Virus record (IMG/VR): IMGVR_UViG_3300046170_000464
Coordinates: 16,499-80,498 of that record
Direction: 5' to 3' (one strand)
Source: a virus
DNA length: 64,000 bases
Shown: in pieces, positions 41,406-49,930 of the stretch
How positions within the stretch are numbered: the first letter of the stretch is position 1
Layout of the letters: each line of letters begins with the position of its first letter
Notes under the pieces: model-generated
Seen by the model: only the letters and a program-made list of their open reading frames with translations
Databases searched by the model: none
What the model was told of the DNA's origin: nothing
Made by a program: the position numbers and the translations under genes

Positions 41406-44145
41406 GTTTTTGGAAATTAGACTCCCATTTGGAAAAGTCCGGTAGTTGGGCGAACTCAACAGGATTTGGTAAGCGAGTGTCACCATGGGAGGCGCGATCC
41501 GATGTTAGATCAAAAGGCTTGAGGCGTATACCTTTGATTGCAGGTAACCCTGTTTTAGTTACTGTCCTGCAACCAGGGAGCTTAAGTATGTTGGACAATG
41601 TTTCCATTGTGCGTTCAACAAACCGTGGCTTAGCTGATGGCTTGTAGCCACATGCTTTACAGAAGTTAGCGTAACTTGCGTAGAGTTCGCTATATGCATT
41701 TTTTACAAACATGCCTTTCTCTGACTCGTCTGTACTTGGTCTGGCGGCTCCTCGGCCAACCACTGTCGAACTATTTGGCGCGTAGAGACAGCACTCAGCC
41801 ATCCAAGCTACATACTGATTATTGAATACCAAAGCGTCGATGTTGGTTTGCGCTAGTGATGGAGCATGCTTTACAGGGTTGGCTAGAACGTCACGCATGT
41901 CGTCAAAAGACATGGATAGTGCCCAGCTGACAATGCCAGGCAGTTCTTCTACAAAGTCACCTTCGAGGCGGTCTCCGTAAACACTCAAAAGTTCACGACG
42001 TTGACTAGGAGGGACGACTTGATCCATGACGATTGTCAACCGTCTACGTTCGAGACCACTCGTAGAATCATTCGAGCTGATGTGCTCGTTACTTGCGATA
42101 CAAACAAGACACTCAGGTTTAAAGCTGATAATTTCTTTTCCATATTTTCGTTCAGCTCTCAGCGTGTCAGACGCAGAAGTCAGTTTTTTAAGCACGTCCA
42201 TGCGCTTGTTGTAATTTGATTCATCAGTCAAAAGCAACAAACGTTTACCTATAAGGTTGTATGTCTCGAATTTATTAGCTTCAATAAGTTCCAAACTTGA
42301 TGTGTGGGTACTGTTAAAACCAGCAAGAGCAATCATCAACTGTTGCATGGTGGATTTACCTGTGCCACCAGGTCCAACCAAGTGCAAAAATCTTTCACCA
42401 GAGGTGTACCCAGTGAGGAGCGCTCTTGAATAAGCCTGAATTAAAGTCGCTTGTCCTTTTCGGAGTGAGCTATCTAACCAGGCTAAAAATTTAGGACATT
42501 TTTTTTCTTTATCCCAGTTGTAAAGAAGACGACTACGGAAATAAAGTTCTTTGTTTTGTCCAGGATGGAATTCAAATGTGGTGCTGTCCAAGGCACCATT
42601 CTGAAAAGGTATATAACCTCTTCCCATACTGAAAATGCTGACCCTTCCTCCATTCAAAGACTTCAGCATCTTTGCTTGAAGCATGGAGTAAACACTGTTA
42701 ACAGTAGACGACTGATATTTTGGAAGAACACCAGCAGTGACGAAGGTATCTAGGGCGTTTACAATTCTCTTTTTGACGTGCATTTCATCTTGTACGTACC
42801 ATATGCCTAGGTCGTTATCATACGTATAAAAATTATCGTGCGTACTATCGTATAAGTAGTTATCTCCTTGATTTGTTGCAATGATCTCTGCAACGTCGTT
42901 TTCTGCGAAGGCTCTGTTTTGTTGCTGTACGTTCTGAAGATTTACCAGCTGAGCCGGTGTTTGTGGGACAGACATGTTTTCTTCCGGTGTTTTTGTTGAT
43001 GTTGTTGTGTTGGGCTTTTCGTTTATCGAAAAGTCGTCAAAGGTAAGAATTGAGTTGACAGCCTTGGGCTTGACTTGCTTAATGGCTTCCTTAATCTCGT
43101 CTGTCGCGACACTGTCGTAAACATCTTTATTGACTGATCGAAGACGTTTCCAAGCTGCGATCTCGTCGTGCTCTGACGCCATAACGATTGCTGGCCTGAT
43201 TGACTCGACGTCGCGAATGCTTTCAACTATTCGAGTAAACTTCCCATCTACCTCCGCAGGGTACGCATATACAGCATAGAACGCACGATGTGCGTATGTC
43301 AAGGGTGACACCTGAGTAGGTATCCCCTGGTCTCTAAGCCAATTTGTCCATCCAATGATTTCCTTGACTGCTCTGGTTACAGCAAGGCTTCTGTCGTCTA
43401 CAGGCTTCCCTTCCAGAATGTCCACCACAGATCTGGAGAGGAGACGCTGAAAGTCAACACCCTCATCGTCAACAGCGATATTCTCAAGCGCTTCCGTGAC
43501 GTCGAATCTATTTCCTTTTTCTTCCTTAGGTAATGAATGATAAATTTTTAGAGCTTCATCAATTTTTTCAGTCGGAATAAACTTTTCGGAAACTTCGAGT
43601 ATGCCGCCTTGTGACCAAGCCCCATAGAAAAGGTTTGGAACCTGCGTGGCTCTAATGTCGGACCCAGGTATATCTTTTGCAATTGCACGTGTAAACCATT
43701 GATAAAACTCTCCGTCAATAATCGGTTTTTCTAGACCAAAGACCAGTCGAAACCTAGGCCACGACTCAGATGTAGAGGGAGAGTCGTAAGCTAATGAGAG
43801 ATATTTTTTACAAATATCTAGCTCTTTTGCTTCTTCCCAAGTCAGTTCTTGCTTTTGTATTTTGTTTCCATTTTGGTCTTTTCCATCAGCTTGATTATCT
43901 ATATCAATAATGATCAGACCGGCTTGAATAAGTCCAGTACCGTCTTTTATTCTTTTACCTTCGACTAAATGCCAGGCACATAAACCTTTACTTTGACCAA
44001 CTTCGTGTGAAATTTCTTCAGAAGTATATGTACAAGGACGCCAGTTATTATTAAAAGTACGAAAGTCACCACCTTGCTCAATCTTGCCCGTAACAGCATC
44101 GAGCGCACTGACTACTTTGCTGTTTACTGAGCAAATGAAATGCAT
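41389..44145 (-). CDS. Primase-helicase (AEP-like primase plus SF3/D5-type helicase)
   Basis: A 918-residue protein. The N-terminal 220 residues carry archaeo-eukaryotic primase features: GLIIIDIDNQ (acidic pair about 81 and 83), then AYDSPSTSESWPRFRLVFG and YGAWSQGG. A middle linker is low complexity. The C-terminal half is a D5/P4-type helicase with GTGKSTMQQL as Walker A (about residue 590), KRLLLLTDESNY as Walker B and CLVCIASNEH as sensor. It would unwind and prime phage DNA. It lies 66 nt after the nuclease gene. Confidence 0.9.
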   Translation of the reverse strand: MHFICSVNSKVVSALDAVTGKIEQGGDFRTFNNNWRPCTYTSEEISHEVGQSKGLCAWHLVEGKRIKDGTGLIQAGLIIIDIDNQADGKDQNGNKIQKQELTWEEAKELDICKKYLSLAYDSPSTSESWPRFRLVFGLEKPIIDGEFYQWFTRAIAKDIPGSDIRATQVPNLFYGAWSQGGILEVSEKFIPTEKIDEALKIYHSLPKEEKGNRFDVTEALENIAVDDEGVDFQRLLSRSVVDILEGKPVDDRSLAVTRAVKEIIGWTNWLRDQGIPTQVSPLTYAHRAFYAVYAYPAEVDGKFTRIVESIRDVESIRPAIVMASEHDEIAAWKRLRSVNKDVYDSVATDEIKEAIKQVKPKAVNSILTFDDFSINEKPNTTTSTKTPEENMSVPQTPAQLVNLQNVQQQNRAFAENDVAEIIATNQGDNYLYDSTHDNFYTYDNDLGIWYVQDEMHVKKRIVNALDTFVTAGVLPKYQSSTVNSVYSMLQAKMLKSLNGGRVSIFSMGRGYIPFQNGALDSTTFEFHPGQNKELYFRSRLLYNWDKEKKCPKFLAWLDSSLRKGQATLIQAYSRALLTGYTSGERFLHLVGPGGTGKSTMQQLMIALAGFNSTHTSSLELIEANKFETYNLIGKRLLLLTDESNYNKRMDVLKKLTSASDTLRAERKYGKEIISFKPECLVCIASNEHISSNDSTSGLERRRLTIVMDQVVPPSQRRELLSVYGDRLEGDFVEELPGIVSWALSMSFDDMRDVLANPVKHAPSLAQTNIDALVFNNQYVAWMAECCLYAPNSSTVVGRGAARPSTDESEKGMFVKNAYSELYASYANFCKACGYKPSAKPRFVERTMETLSNILKLPGCRTVTKTGLPAIKGIRLKPFDLTSDRASHGDTRLPNPVEFAQLPDFSKWESNFQKHDAAT

Positions 44146-44210
44146 GAGAAGTTCTGTAGTTCCGTCATTCTGCCCTAAATCCGGAGTTTCGCCACCTTGG
44201 TAGCAAAGAT

Positions 44211-45000
44211 TTAAGACTGTGTAGCCTTCGGGCGGACCTCAGTAAAAAATTTATTTACTAGTTCCAACCACGCAGCTTCATCTTTTTCAACCTCTGTTTC
44301 ACCGAAAGTGAATACTTGAGTTTGATACTCGTCGAAAGGAGTAGAAACGATGATCTGCGTTTTACTAATCTTAATTCCTAAGCACGACTCAGCCGCAAGT
44401 TTGTAAGCAGCTAGTTGAAGCCTCGTCTTTTTAACCTTAAAAACTCCCTGAGATCATTGCTTTTTTAGTTTTTTCATCCAAGTTATGTTTCTTAGTGGGG
44501 AATCGAGCGCTGTATGGACCAGCACTAGTTTTAAAATCTGCAAGAATTATTTCGGCGTTGTGGTCCATATAGATCAAATCACAGCAACCTGCGTACCCAT
44601 GACCTGAGTTTTCGTCGTAGTAAAAGATTCTTCCTACACCGTCATCCCCTACATACTTTGACCACTTGGGTTGATTAAAGGGTCTTTCAGACCAGAGCAC
44701 TCGACCACCGTCGAGAAGTTCATCGATCCTTTCAGGCACTCCTACCCAGTAAGGAGCGTAGTTTTTGGGAGGTACAACCCTTAGACCTCGTATGTAATTT
44801 TCACTAGCTTCGTGTATCCAAGTTCCTCTCGCAGCAGCTGCGTCTGCTACTCCTGGATTCATCACGTTCCAGTGAGCTAGTTTCTGCTGAGTTTTAGCGG
44901 TCGCAGTGCTACTAAGAATCGAAGTGACAGATGGCAGGTACTCAGGTACACCAGGGCACTGATAATGCCTTAAGCCATTGATAGTTTTCCTAGTATCCAA
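44211..45000 (-). pseudogene. PD-(D/E)XK (RecB/Cas4-like) nuclease gene with +1 frame break
   Basis: From ATG 45000 the first part is 187 residues: RGTWIHEASENY (His 63), LWSERPF, AGCCDLIYMD (Asp 141) and LADFKTS (Asp 155, Lys 157), the motifs of RecB-family nucleases. It stops at 44437. One base on, the protein continues FKVKKTRLQLAAYKLAAES, supplying the Q-x-x-x-Y motif that completes the fold, to a stop at 44211 (about 262 residues in all). The join is near TTT TAA G. It is either a programmed +1 shift or an indel in a run of T. Confidence 0.75.
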
Positions 45001-45021
45001 AACTTTTACCTTTGAGTAATT

Positions 45022-45333
45022 TTAAAACGGTTCTAAATCGGCGTCTGAATTTGAAGGGCTTTCAGGCTCATCGTCTATAAAAAATTCGCTCTTCTGATAT
45101 TCAAAATCACGATTCCGCTGATCTAACTCGCTCAATAGGCAGCGTCCCGCTGAGAACGAATCAGCGATTAGTTCAGCAATCTCGTCAGCTTCCCTTCCTT
45201 GCCCTGTGTGGTCGACACACTCTTGCAAAAGTTGGTTGCTCACTAAGATTGAGGTGATTGTGTCCAGCTTCTTGTTGGTTTCTTGCTGGGTTTCAATCCA
45301 TTGAGATAGTAAGAGTTGAAGTCGTCCTTTCAC
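45022..45333 (-). CDS. Hypothetical coiled-coil protein
   Basis: A 103-residue protein. An N-terminal helix (LQLLLSQWIETQQETNKKLD) and a second helix are followed by an acidic end (FFIDDEPESPSNSDADLEPF) resembling the acidic tails of single-strand-binding proteins. It lies between the nuclease and the methyltransferase-like gene, so it is probably replication-linked. Confidence 0.6.
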   Translation of the reverse strand: MKGRLQLLLSQWIETQQETNKKLDTITSILVSNQLLQECVDHTGQGREADEIAELIADSFSAGRCLLSELDQRNRDFEYQKSEFFIDDEPESPSNSDADLEPF

Positions 45334-45335
45334 TT

Positions 45336-45860
45336 TTATGAAAATGACTTTGGTCGCTGCCAGCTTACATCGAAATCAATTTTTGTCTCTTTATTTCTCG
45401 GTTTAGCTTTATTAAACACATACCACGCAGATGTTACTGAGTCTTTTGTATTTCTCTGATCCGCACGGAATACCGGACGAGGGTTTAAAACAATAATATT
45501 GGATAAAGGTTTTGACTTTAAGAAATCAGCTCGACCTCTCGTAGGTTCTAAAAAGGTCAGACGATCGAGAATTATTAGTCCTTTTTTAGCTAGCTCAAAG
45601 CCCGGTTCGATAATCCAGTCGAGTTCCTGCTTTCCTTGTGTTATCGCTACTGTCCAGTCAAAAGCTGGCAAGCTCTTCCACCACTGCAATTCAAGGTAAG
45701 AAATATCATCAGGCGCACTGATGCAGTCTGTGTAACCCCATGAAATCAGTTGAGTCTTAAGTTCTCCTGCATTATCGCTTGGTAGGACTACTCGACCAGG
45801 GCATAGCTTTCTTTCTGCAATAGGATTGAAAATATTGTTTGGGACTTGGTAGAACGACAT
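45336..45860 (-). CDS. Methyltransferase-like protein lacking catalytic NPPY
   Basis: A 174-residue protein. The segment GLIILDRLTFLEPTRGRADF, then IIVLNPRPVFRA and SAWYVFNK, matches the second half of phage adenine methyltransferase-like proteins, where a LxRLxFLExxxR strand-helix and a Tyr-Ala-Trp strand follow the catalytic loop. At the catalytic strand, where D-W-x-V-T-N-P-P-F/Y is expected, it has DWTVAITQGKQELDWI (72-78 AITQGKQ). The N-terminal SAM loop is also absent. Catalysis is unlikely; DNA binding or protein interaction may remain. Confidence 0.6.
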   Translation of the reverse strand: MSFYQVPNNIFNPIAERKLCPGRVVLPSDNAGELKTQLISWGYTDCISAPDDISYLELQWWKSLPAFDWTVAITQGKQELDWIIEPGFELAKKGLIILDRLTFLEPTRGRADFLKSKPLSNIIVLNPRPVFRADQRNTKDSVTSAWYVFNKAKPRNKETKIDFDVSWQRPKSFS

Positions 45861-46104
45861 GGAGTCAGAATCAGAAAAGCTTGTAGGACGTTTGAGGGAT
45901 TACATGACGATGGAGCAAGAGTTCTACCATCTTCATTTCATGAGTCGAGCTAAAGAAGTAGACAGCGTTCCTGAGTTAATTGAGATCTTAGATCTTTTAC
46001 ACGCAAACTACCTTGTACAAAAACGTTTATTCTCACAACTTTGTTTATCTGTAGCAGAGTCTGGAGCTGAGCTCCCTCCACTGAAGTCCCTACTGAAGCC
46101 ATGA
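45859..46104 (+). CDS. NblA-like small protein (second candidate)
   Basis: An 81-residue protein. MTMEQEFYHLHFMSRAKEV, then VPELIEILDLLHANYLVQKR and LFSQLCLSV matches the NblA helix-turn-helix plan, including the M/L-E-Q-E-F start of helix one and a Y-L-V-x-K/R-x-L-F-x-x-L second helix. Residues 1-15 and the Pro-rich end (LPPLKSLLKP) are extra. It is the only plus-strand gene in the replication block, and its ATG shares CATG with the divergent minus-strand start. A general helical hairpin is the alternative. Confidence 0.5.
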   Translation: MESESEKLVGRLRDYMTMEQEFYHLHFMSRAKEVDSVPELIEILDLLHANYLVQKRLFSQLCLSVAESGAELPPLKSLLKP

Positions 46105-46127
46105 AAAAAGGTCGCCGAAGCGACCCT
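46104..46127 (-). terminator. Rho-independent terminator of the ssDNA-binding operon
   Basis: Read on the minus strand: GGGTCGC, a TTCG tetraloop, GCGACC, then six T. It lies about 28 nt after the stop of the minus-strand gene at 46155 and overlaps the last base of the convergent plus-strand gene. Confidence 0.88.
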
Positions 46128-46154
46128 TGTTGAATAAACCTGAATGGATTTGAC

Positions 46155-46961
46155 TTAGACAGATAAGCCAGCAGCTTCAAGAGCTTCCTTTTGTTCCTTT
46201 GTCAGTTCTTTAGTTTCTGACTTAGGTTCCGGAGGTGCACCTTTAGGGTTGCCAGCACCAGCAGGCAGAGACGCCAACCCTTCTGACTTAGGCGCTTCAA
46301 TTTGTGGATGAGCTTCATTGAATGCTTCCTTAATTTCAGTGTGGTCTTTTCCGAGAGGTAGCTCGACCAGATTCGCACCGGAGATATGAGCACGAAGTGC
46401 AGAAGATACCAGCTCTCCTCCATCGCCATTGAGCCACTCATCAATATCTTTGACGAGAGATTTTTCTTCGTCGTTACCAACCGGTCGATCTGCGAATTCC
46501 AGAACGTTGTAATTAACTTTACCAGTGTCTGCACCCGTCACCGGATCAGTCTGAGTAAAGCTTTTCTGGACAAACTTAGTCTTTGTAATAACTTCCGCAA
46601 CGTTGATGCGGTTGTTATAAAGAGTCTGAAAGTAAGAAATAAAATTCTTCTGACTGCTTTTGCCAGAAATAATAGCGGTAGCGACGCAACGAGAAGGAAG
46701 TAAACGATGCGTAGGGTCCACACCCACGAAAGCGATACGGATGAATTCTTGATGACTCCGCATTCCAAGGTTCCCATAGAAGGGACTAAAGCCGAGCAGT
46801 ACAAATGAGATAGGGATCCCGTTGTCATTCGAGTCGGTAATTGCTTGATCCGGATCTGTGTCCGATTTCCAACGGCGCTGTTGGAGATCAATGCGAAGAG
46901 TGTGCGGTGGTACTTGGCAGAGAATTTCATCTGCTGCAAATTTGCCTGCAATGTAAGTCAT
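46155..46961 (-). CDS. Putative replication/ssDNA-binding protein
   Basis: A 268-residue protein directly downstream (3 nt) of the SSB-like gene and upstream of a terminator. The first 170 residues are beta-rich (FVLLGFSPFYGNLGMRSHQE; RCVATAIISGKSS). The last 60 are a low-complexity Pro/Glu/Lys linker ending in an amphipathic helix (KELTKEQKEALEAAGLSV), as in proteins that recruit partners through a tail. No exact family recognised. Confidence 0.6.
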   Translation of the reverse strand: MTYIAGKFAADEILCQVPPHTLRIDLQQRRWKSDTDPDQAITDSNDNGIPISFVLLGFSPFYGNLGMRSHQEFIRIAFVGVDPTHRLLPSRCVATAIISGKSSQKNFISYFQTLYNNRINVAEVITKTKFVQKSFTQTDPVTGADTGKVNYNVLEFADRPVGNDEEKSLVKDIDEWLNGDGGELVSSALRAHISGANLVELPLGKDHTEIKEAFNEAHPQIEAPKSEGLASLPAGAGNPKGAPPEPKSETKELTKEQKEALEAAGLSV

Positions 46962-46964
46962 AGA

Positions 46965-47612
46965 TCAGAGAGAAAAGTTAATTGAACCAATAGCCGCTGC
47001 AGAGACTTGTCCTTTTTCAGGGTCAGCTGCTTTTTTAGGCGCGGACTTCGTGCCTTTAGGTAGGTACAGGATTTGATCTACTGCGTAGTTCAGATACTGC
47101 TTGTCATCCTTTTCGCTTGTGCTCACTCGACCAACTGCGATCGTTGGAGTTCCATTAGGAAGTTCGGAAAGCTGCTTCGAATGTTCGTTCCATGCGGTGA
47201 GCTTGAACCAGTTTGTCTCTTGGTCGTCTGGTGCCTGCCAAGCAATAGACCGATTTGTGACAGTTGAGTCACCGACTTCATTTTCTTCAGACTTAGGTCC
47301 TAACCCGCCACACGCCATGAAAGTGTTGATGGCAAGGATGTCGGAAAAGTTATCCCGTGAGACAACCAGCATTGGCTGCATCTGTAGAACACCATCCGGC
47401 GTGGCCTTAGTCGGTCCAATGGCTAGGACTTCTTGAGATTCTTTTAGATCCAGAAGAAGTTTTCCGACATAGTGATCAGCTTTTTGAATCAGCTGAACCT
47501 TTGTGGAGATACGTTTTGCAGATGAAGGAAGAGATTCAGCAATCACATTGACTTTTCCGTCTTCAGTGCTTGCCTCGTCTGTAATCCTGACTCCCATCAG
47601 AAATACGTTCAT
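46965..47612 (-). CDS. SSB-like OB-fold protein
   Basis: A 215-residue protein. The second half follows single-strand-binding OB folds: NWFKLTAWNEHSKQLSELPN, then TIAVGRVSTSEKDDKQYLNY and AVDQILYLP. The first half looks like a diverged second OB domain (ITDEASTEDGKVNVIAES start). A Lys/Ala-rich tail ends INFSL. It would protect single-stranded DNA during replication. Its 5' end overlaps the HNH-HTH gene by 50 nt. Confidence 0.7.
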   Translation of the reverse strand: MNVFLMGVRITDEASTEDGKVNVIAESLPSSAKRISTKVQLIQKADHYVGKLLLDLKESQEVLAIGPTKATPDGVLQMQPMLVVSRDNFSDILAINTFMACGGLGPKSEENEVGDSTVTNRSIAWQAPDDQETNWFKLTAWNEHSKQLSELPNGTPTIAVGRVSTSEKDDKQYLNYAVDQILYLPKGTKSAPKKAADPEKGQVSAAAIGSINFSL

Positions 47613-48138
47613 GCTTTAAGTTCCGGTAAATCGTTGAGCGGTGTACGTTTAGTGCCTTGGCGATTTGCGGAGCGCTCACACCTTGGCCTCGGAATGCTAG
47701 AAGCATTTGAAGGTCTCCGCTACCCAATTTTGAGTTTCGTGACTTGAGATACTGGTTATGGTATGGGTTGATGCACATATGGTTCTTGCATTGATTTTTG
47801 ACTACACCATCTCTTTCTATGTCCAGGTATCCCAAAATTAACGGACGCACGTAGTACCTCTTTCCGAATACATATGTACTGGGTACTTTGTTAGTCATTG
47901 AGCCTGTCCACTCAAAACAAGCCCTGTGGTCAAAATCGTTAAAAGCAAGCCTCTCATAGAGTTTGCTCAATCGAGTTTGCTTGGTTTTTCCATAACCAAG
48001 TTCAAACTTCTCAGCGCTAAGACTTCTGGATATGTCTAAAGCCTGTCCCTGCGCGTGGGCAGCGTCTAAAGCAGAAACCCCTAACTCAATCTCTTTATTA
48101 TTTTTTACTAATTTGAGTTTGTAGTACTCAATAGACAT
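47563..48138 (-). CDS. HNH-type endonuclease with HTH domain (second copy of plan)
   Basis: From ATG 48138 this is 191 residues (MSIEYYKLKLVKNNKEIELG). The core holds ACFEWTGSMTNKVPSTYVFG, then NQCKNHMCINPYHNQYL, the C-x-x-x-x-C-x-N-P-x-H signature. A C-terminal resolvase-type HTH follows: VSAPQIAKALNVHRSTIYRN. It shares core and HTH order with the protein at 21708-22394. A homing endonuclease inserted upstream of the SSB gene is likely; the 50-nt overlap with SSB indicates long co-adaptation. Confidence 0.75.
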   Translation of the reverse strand: MSIEYYKLKLVKNNKEIELGVSALDAAHAQGQALDISRSLSAEKFELGYGKTKQTRLSKLYERLAFNDFDHRACFEWTGSMTNKVPSTYVFGKRYYVRPLILGYLDIERDGVVKNQCKNHMCINPYHNQYLKSRNSKLGSGDLQMLLAFRGQGVSAPQIAKALNVHRSTIYRNLKHERISDGSQDYRRGKH

Positions 48139-48264
48139 CGTTTGGCTGCCACTCTGCAGCTTGTTCAAGCTGTAATTCGGCATCCCAAGCAGGCGCAGTC
48201 ATAAGAGAATACAGTTTTACCCATATTCTCAAGCGACGAGCGCACTTACTGAAAAGATTCATCA

Positions 48265-49380
48265 CTACATATACTTTGCGTACTCATCGTAGAGACCACC
48301 GCCGCCTTGTACGTTACCGCCACGCAGACGTGAGGTGTTCCTAGAAATGTACTTAGCGATTTGCTTATTAGATGCACCACCCGCCTTAGCTGCTTCGACA
48401 TCCTTGTGGCCGAAATACTCAGCGCTTTGTCCAGCTGATAGACGAATCTCTGGCGCATTTCTAACAATCCTTTCAGGCTCGAGACTTGGTGATGATGCCG
48501 CTCCGATTGACGCTCCCGATGACACTGCTGCCGTTGCTGGTGTTGGTGATGGTGATGGTGATGGAGTAGCAAATCCTGCAGTCATTTGACCAATCTCACT
48601 TTCACCACCGGGTGTGTTCGGACCACGGAGAAGATCTAAATTCTTTTGCAAGAAGCTTTTAATATTGTCATCTGAGTAACCAGACTGACGAGCAGCAGCA
48701 AGATCTTCTTTACCAAAGTATTTGGCGTCTTGACCAAAGTTAGTAGAGATTTCAGGAGCACCAGAGTATGACTGAGCGTTCCGGAATGCTTGTGTTTGCT
48801 GTGCACCTGGGGTAGCTGTAAAACCTTGCTGTGCGTTAGCAAAGTCTCGTGTGATTGCTTTCGATGTATCTACTCTTCCACGTGAAACTTCATCCATCAA
48901 TCCACCTTGACCTTCGCGGTTGCTCATAGCGAGCATGTAAGGATTGCTTGAGAGATAGTTTTGGATATCTTCGTTCGAGTAACCGTAATCTTGAGTTGCT
49001 TTTTTATAATCTTGATGACCGAATAAAGCTGTCTGACCGTAGTCCCTAGCGATGTCTTGAAGACTTTTTCGATTATCTGCTTCTACCGGCTCTTCAGTTT
49101 GAGGAGAAGGTAACTGAGGTTGAGCAAGATCACTAGGTGCCTGCACTTGTTGCGAGCGAGGCATCAAGGCAAGAGTCGTAGTTACTGCCGACTGTGGCTG
49201 CGGTAAATAAGTTAAACCACCTCTGCCTTTCGAAGTTGTTGAAAACGAAAGTGCCGGATCGAAATCACCCTGTTCGCTTCCTTCGCTGTCTTCGAAAAGC
49301 TTAAAAAGATCTAAACCAAACAATCCGCCTGCCTTACGCAGACCCTGTTTCATCGGAGAGTTATAACGAAGTGAAGTCAC
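48265..49380 (-). CDS. Protein with three ~45-residue helical repeats
   Basis: A 371-residue protein. Three copies of a domain are separated by disordered Pro/Ser/Gln linkers: ALFGHQDYKKATQDYGYSNE, then KYFGKEDLAAARQSGYSDDN, then EYFGHKDVEAAKAGGASNKQ, each followed by I-x-x-Y/F-L/I-x-x-N and an L-R-G or similar end. The pattern F-G-x-x-D-x-x-x-A-x-x-x-G-x-S looks like a small three-helix bundle. It is not recognised as a named family. The place between the HNH-HTH gene and the polymerase is unusual for a virion protein. Confidence 0.65.
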   Translation of the reverse strand: MTSLRYNSPMKQGLRKAGGLFGLDLFKLFEDSEGSEQGDFDPALSFSTTSKGRGGLTYLPQPQSAVTTTLALMPRSQQVQAPSDLAQPQLPSPQTEEPVEADNRKSLQDIARDYGQTALFGHQDYKKATQDYGYSNEDIQNYLSSNPYMLAMSNREGQGGLMDEVSRGRVDTSKAITRDFANAQQGFTATPGAQQTQAFRNAQSYSGAPEISTNFGQDAKYFGKEDLAAARQSGYSDDNIKSFLQKNLDLLRGPNTPGGESEIGQMTAGFATPSPSPSPTPATAAVSSGASIGAASSPSLEPERIVRNAPEIRLSAGQSAEYFGHKDVEAAKAGGASNKQIAKYISRNTSRLRGGNVQGGGGLYDEYAKYM

Positions 49381-49411
49381 TATTGGTGAGTGCAGCTACA
49401 TATACTCTAAT

Positions 49412-49930
49412 TTAGCTCAGTTTTAGCCAATAACGACTGATATCAAAACCAGGCCCGATGACACTTTTGAGTGTTCTAGCTGTTCTTAAAGCTTCCTCAT
49501 GACTCTTAAAACGCTTTGCTTTTTGTCGATGCTTGGTATATGAGCACAGAAGTTTCTTTTCTTGGTTTAGGCAGTCTTCTACAAACTCACCGTGGCGAGT
49601 AACCACCCAAACCTCTTTTAGGGAGAGGAGCGGCATATTATTACGCTCTTCTTCTGTGTAAAGTTTTCCTGATAACTTTACCTTGGATTGATTATTTGTC
49701 TTTTTATTTGTGGTGGTCTGAACCTTTTTTACTTCTTTGATCGCTCCGTCTTGCTTGAGAGTCTTGTTTAATTTTCTAGCTGCGTTAGCTGCCACCAAGG
49801 GTTTGTCATAGAACTCTTTCGTTAGCACGATGCATTTTTCAGTTTTTATACAACCTATGTATCCACTGTCTGTCTTAGCAGTAAAAAATTCTTTGTTTTC
49901 GATTGAGGGGAACCAAGCAGTAAAACTCAT
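49412..49930 (-). CDS. Hypothetical protein downstream of DNA polymerase
   Basis: A 172-residue protein whose start overlaps the polymerase stop by 4 nt. An N-terminal domain (FFTAKTDSGYIGCIKTEKCI) and a C-terminal domain (LKEVWVVTRHGEFVEDCLNQ) are joined by a Thr/Asn/Lys linker. Coupled expression suggests a polymerase accessory role; no family recognised. Confidence 0.6.
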   Translation of the reverse strand: MSFTAWFPSIENKEFFTAKTDSGYIGCIKTEKCIVLTKEFYDKPLVAANAARKLNKTLKQDGAIKEVKKVQTTTNKKTNNQSKVKLSGKLYTEEERNNMPLLSLKEVWVVTRHGEFVEDCLNQEKKLLCSYTKHRQKAKRFKSHEEALRTARTLKSVIGPGFDISRYWLKLS

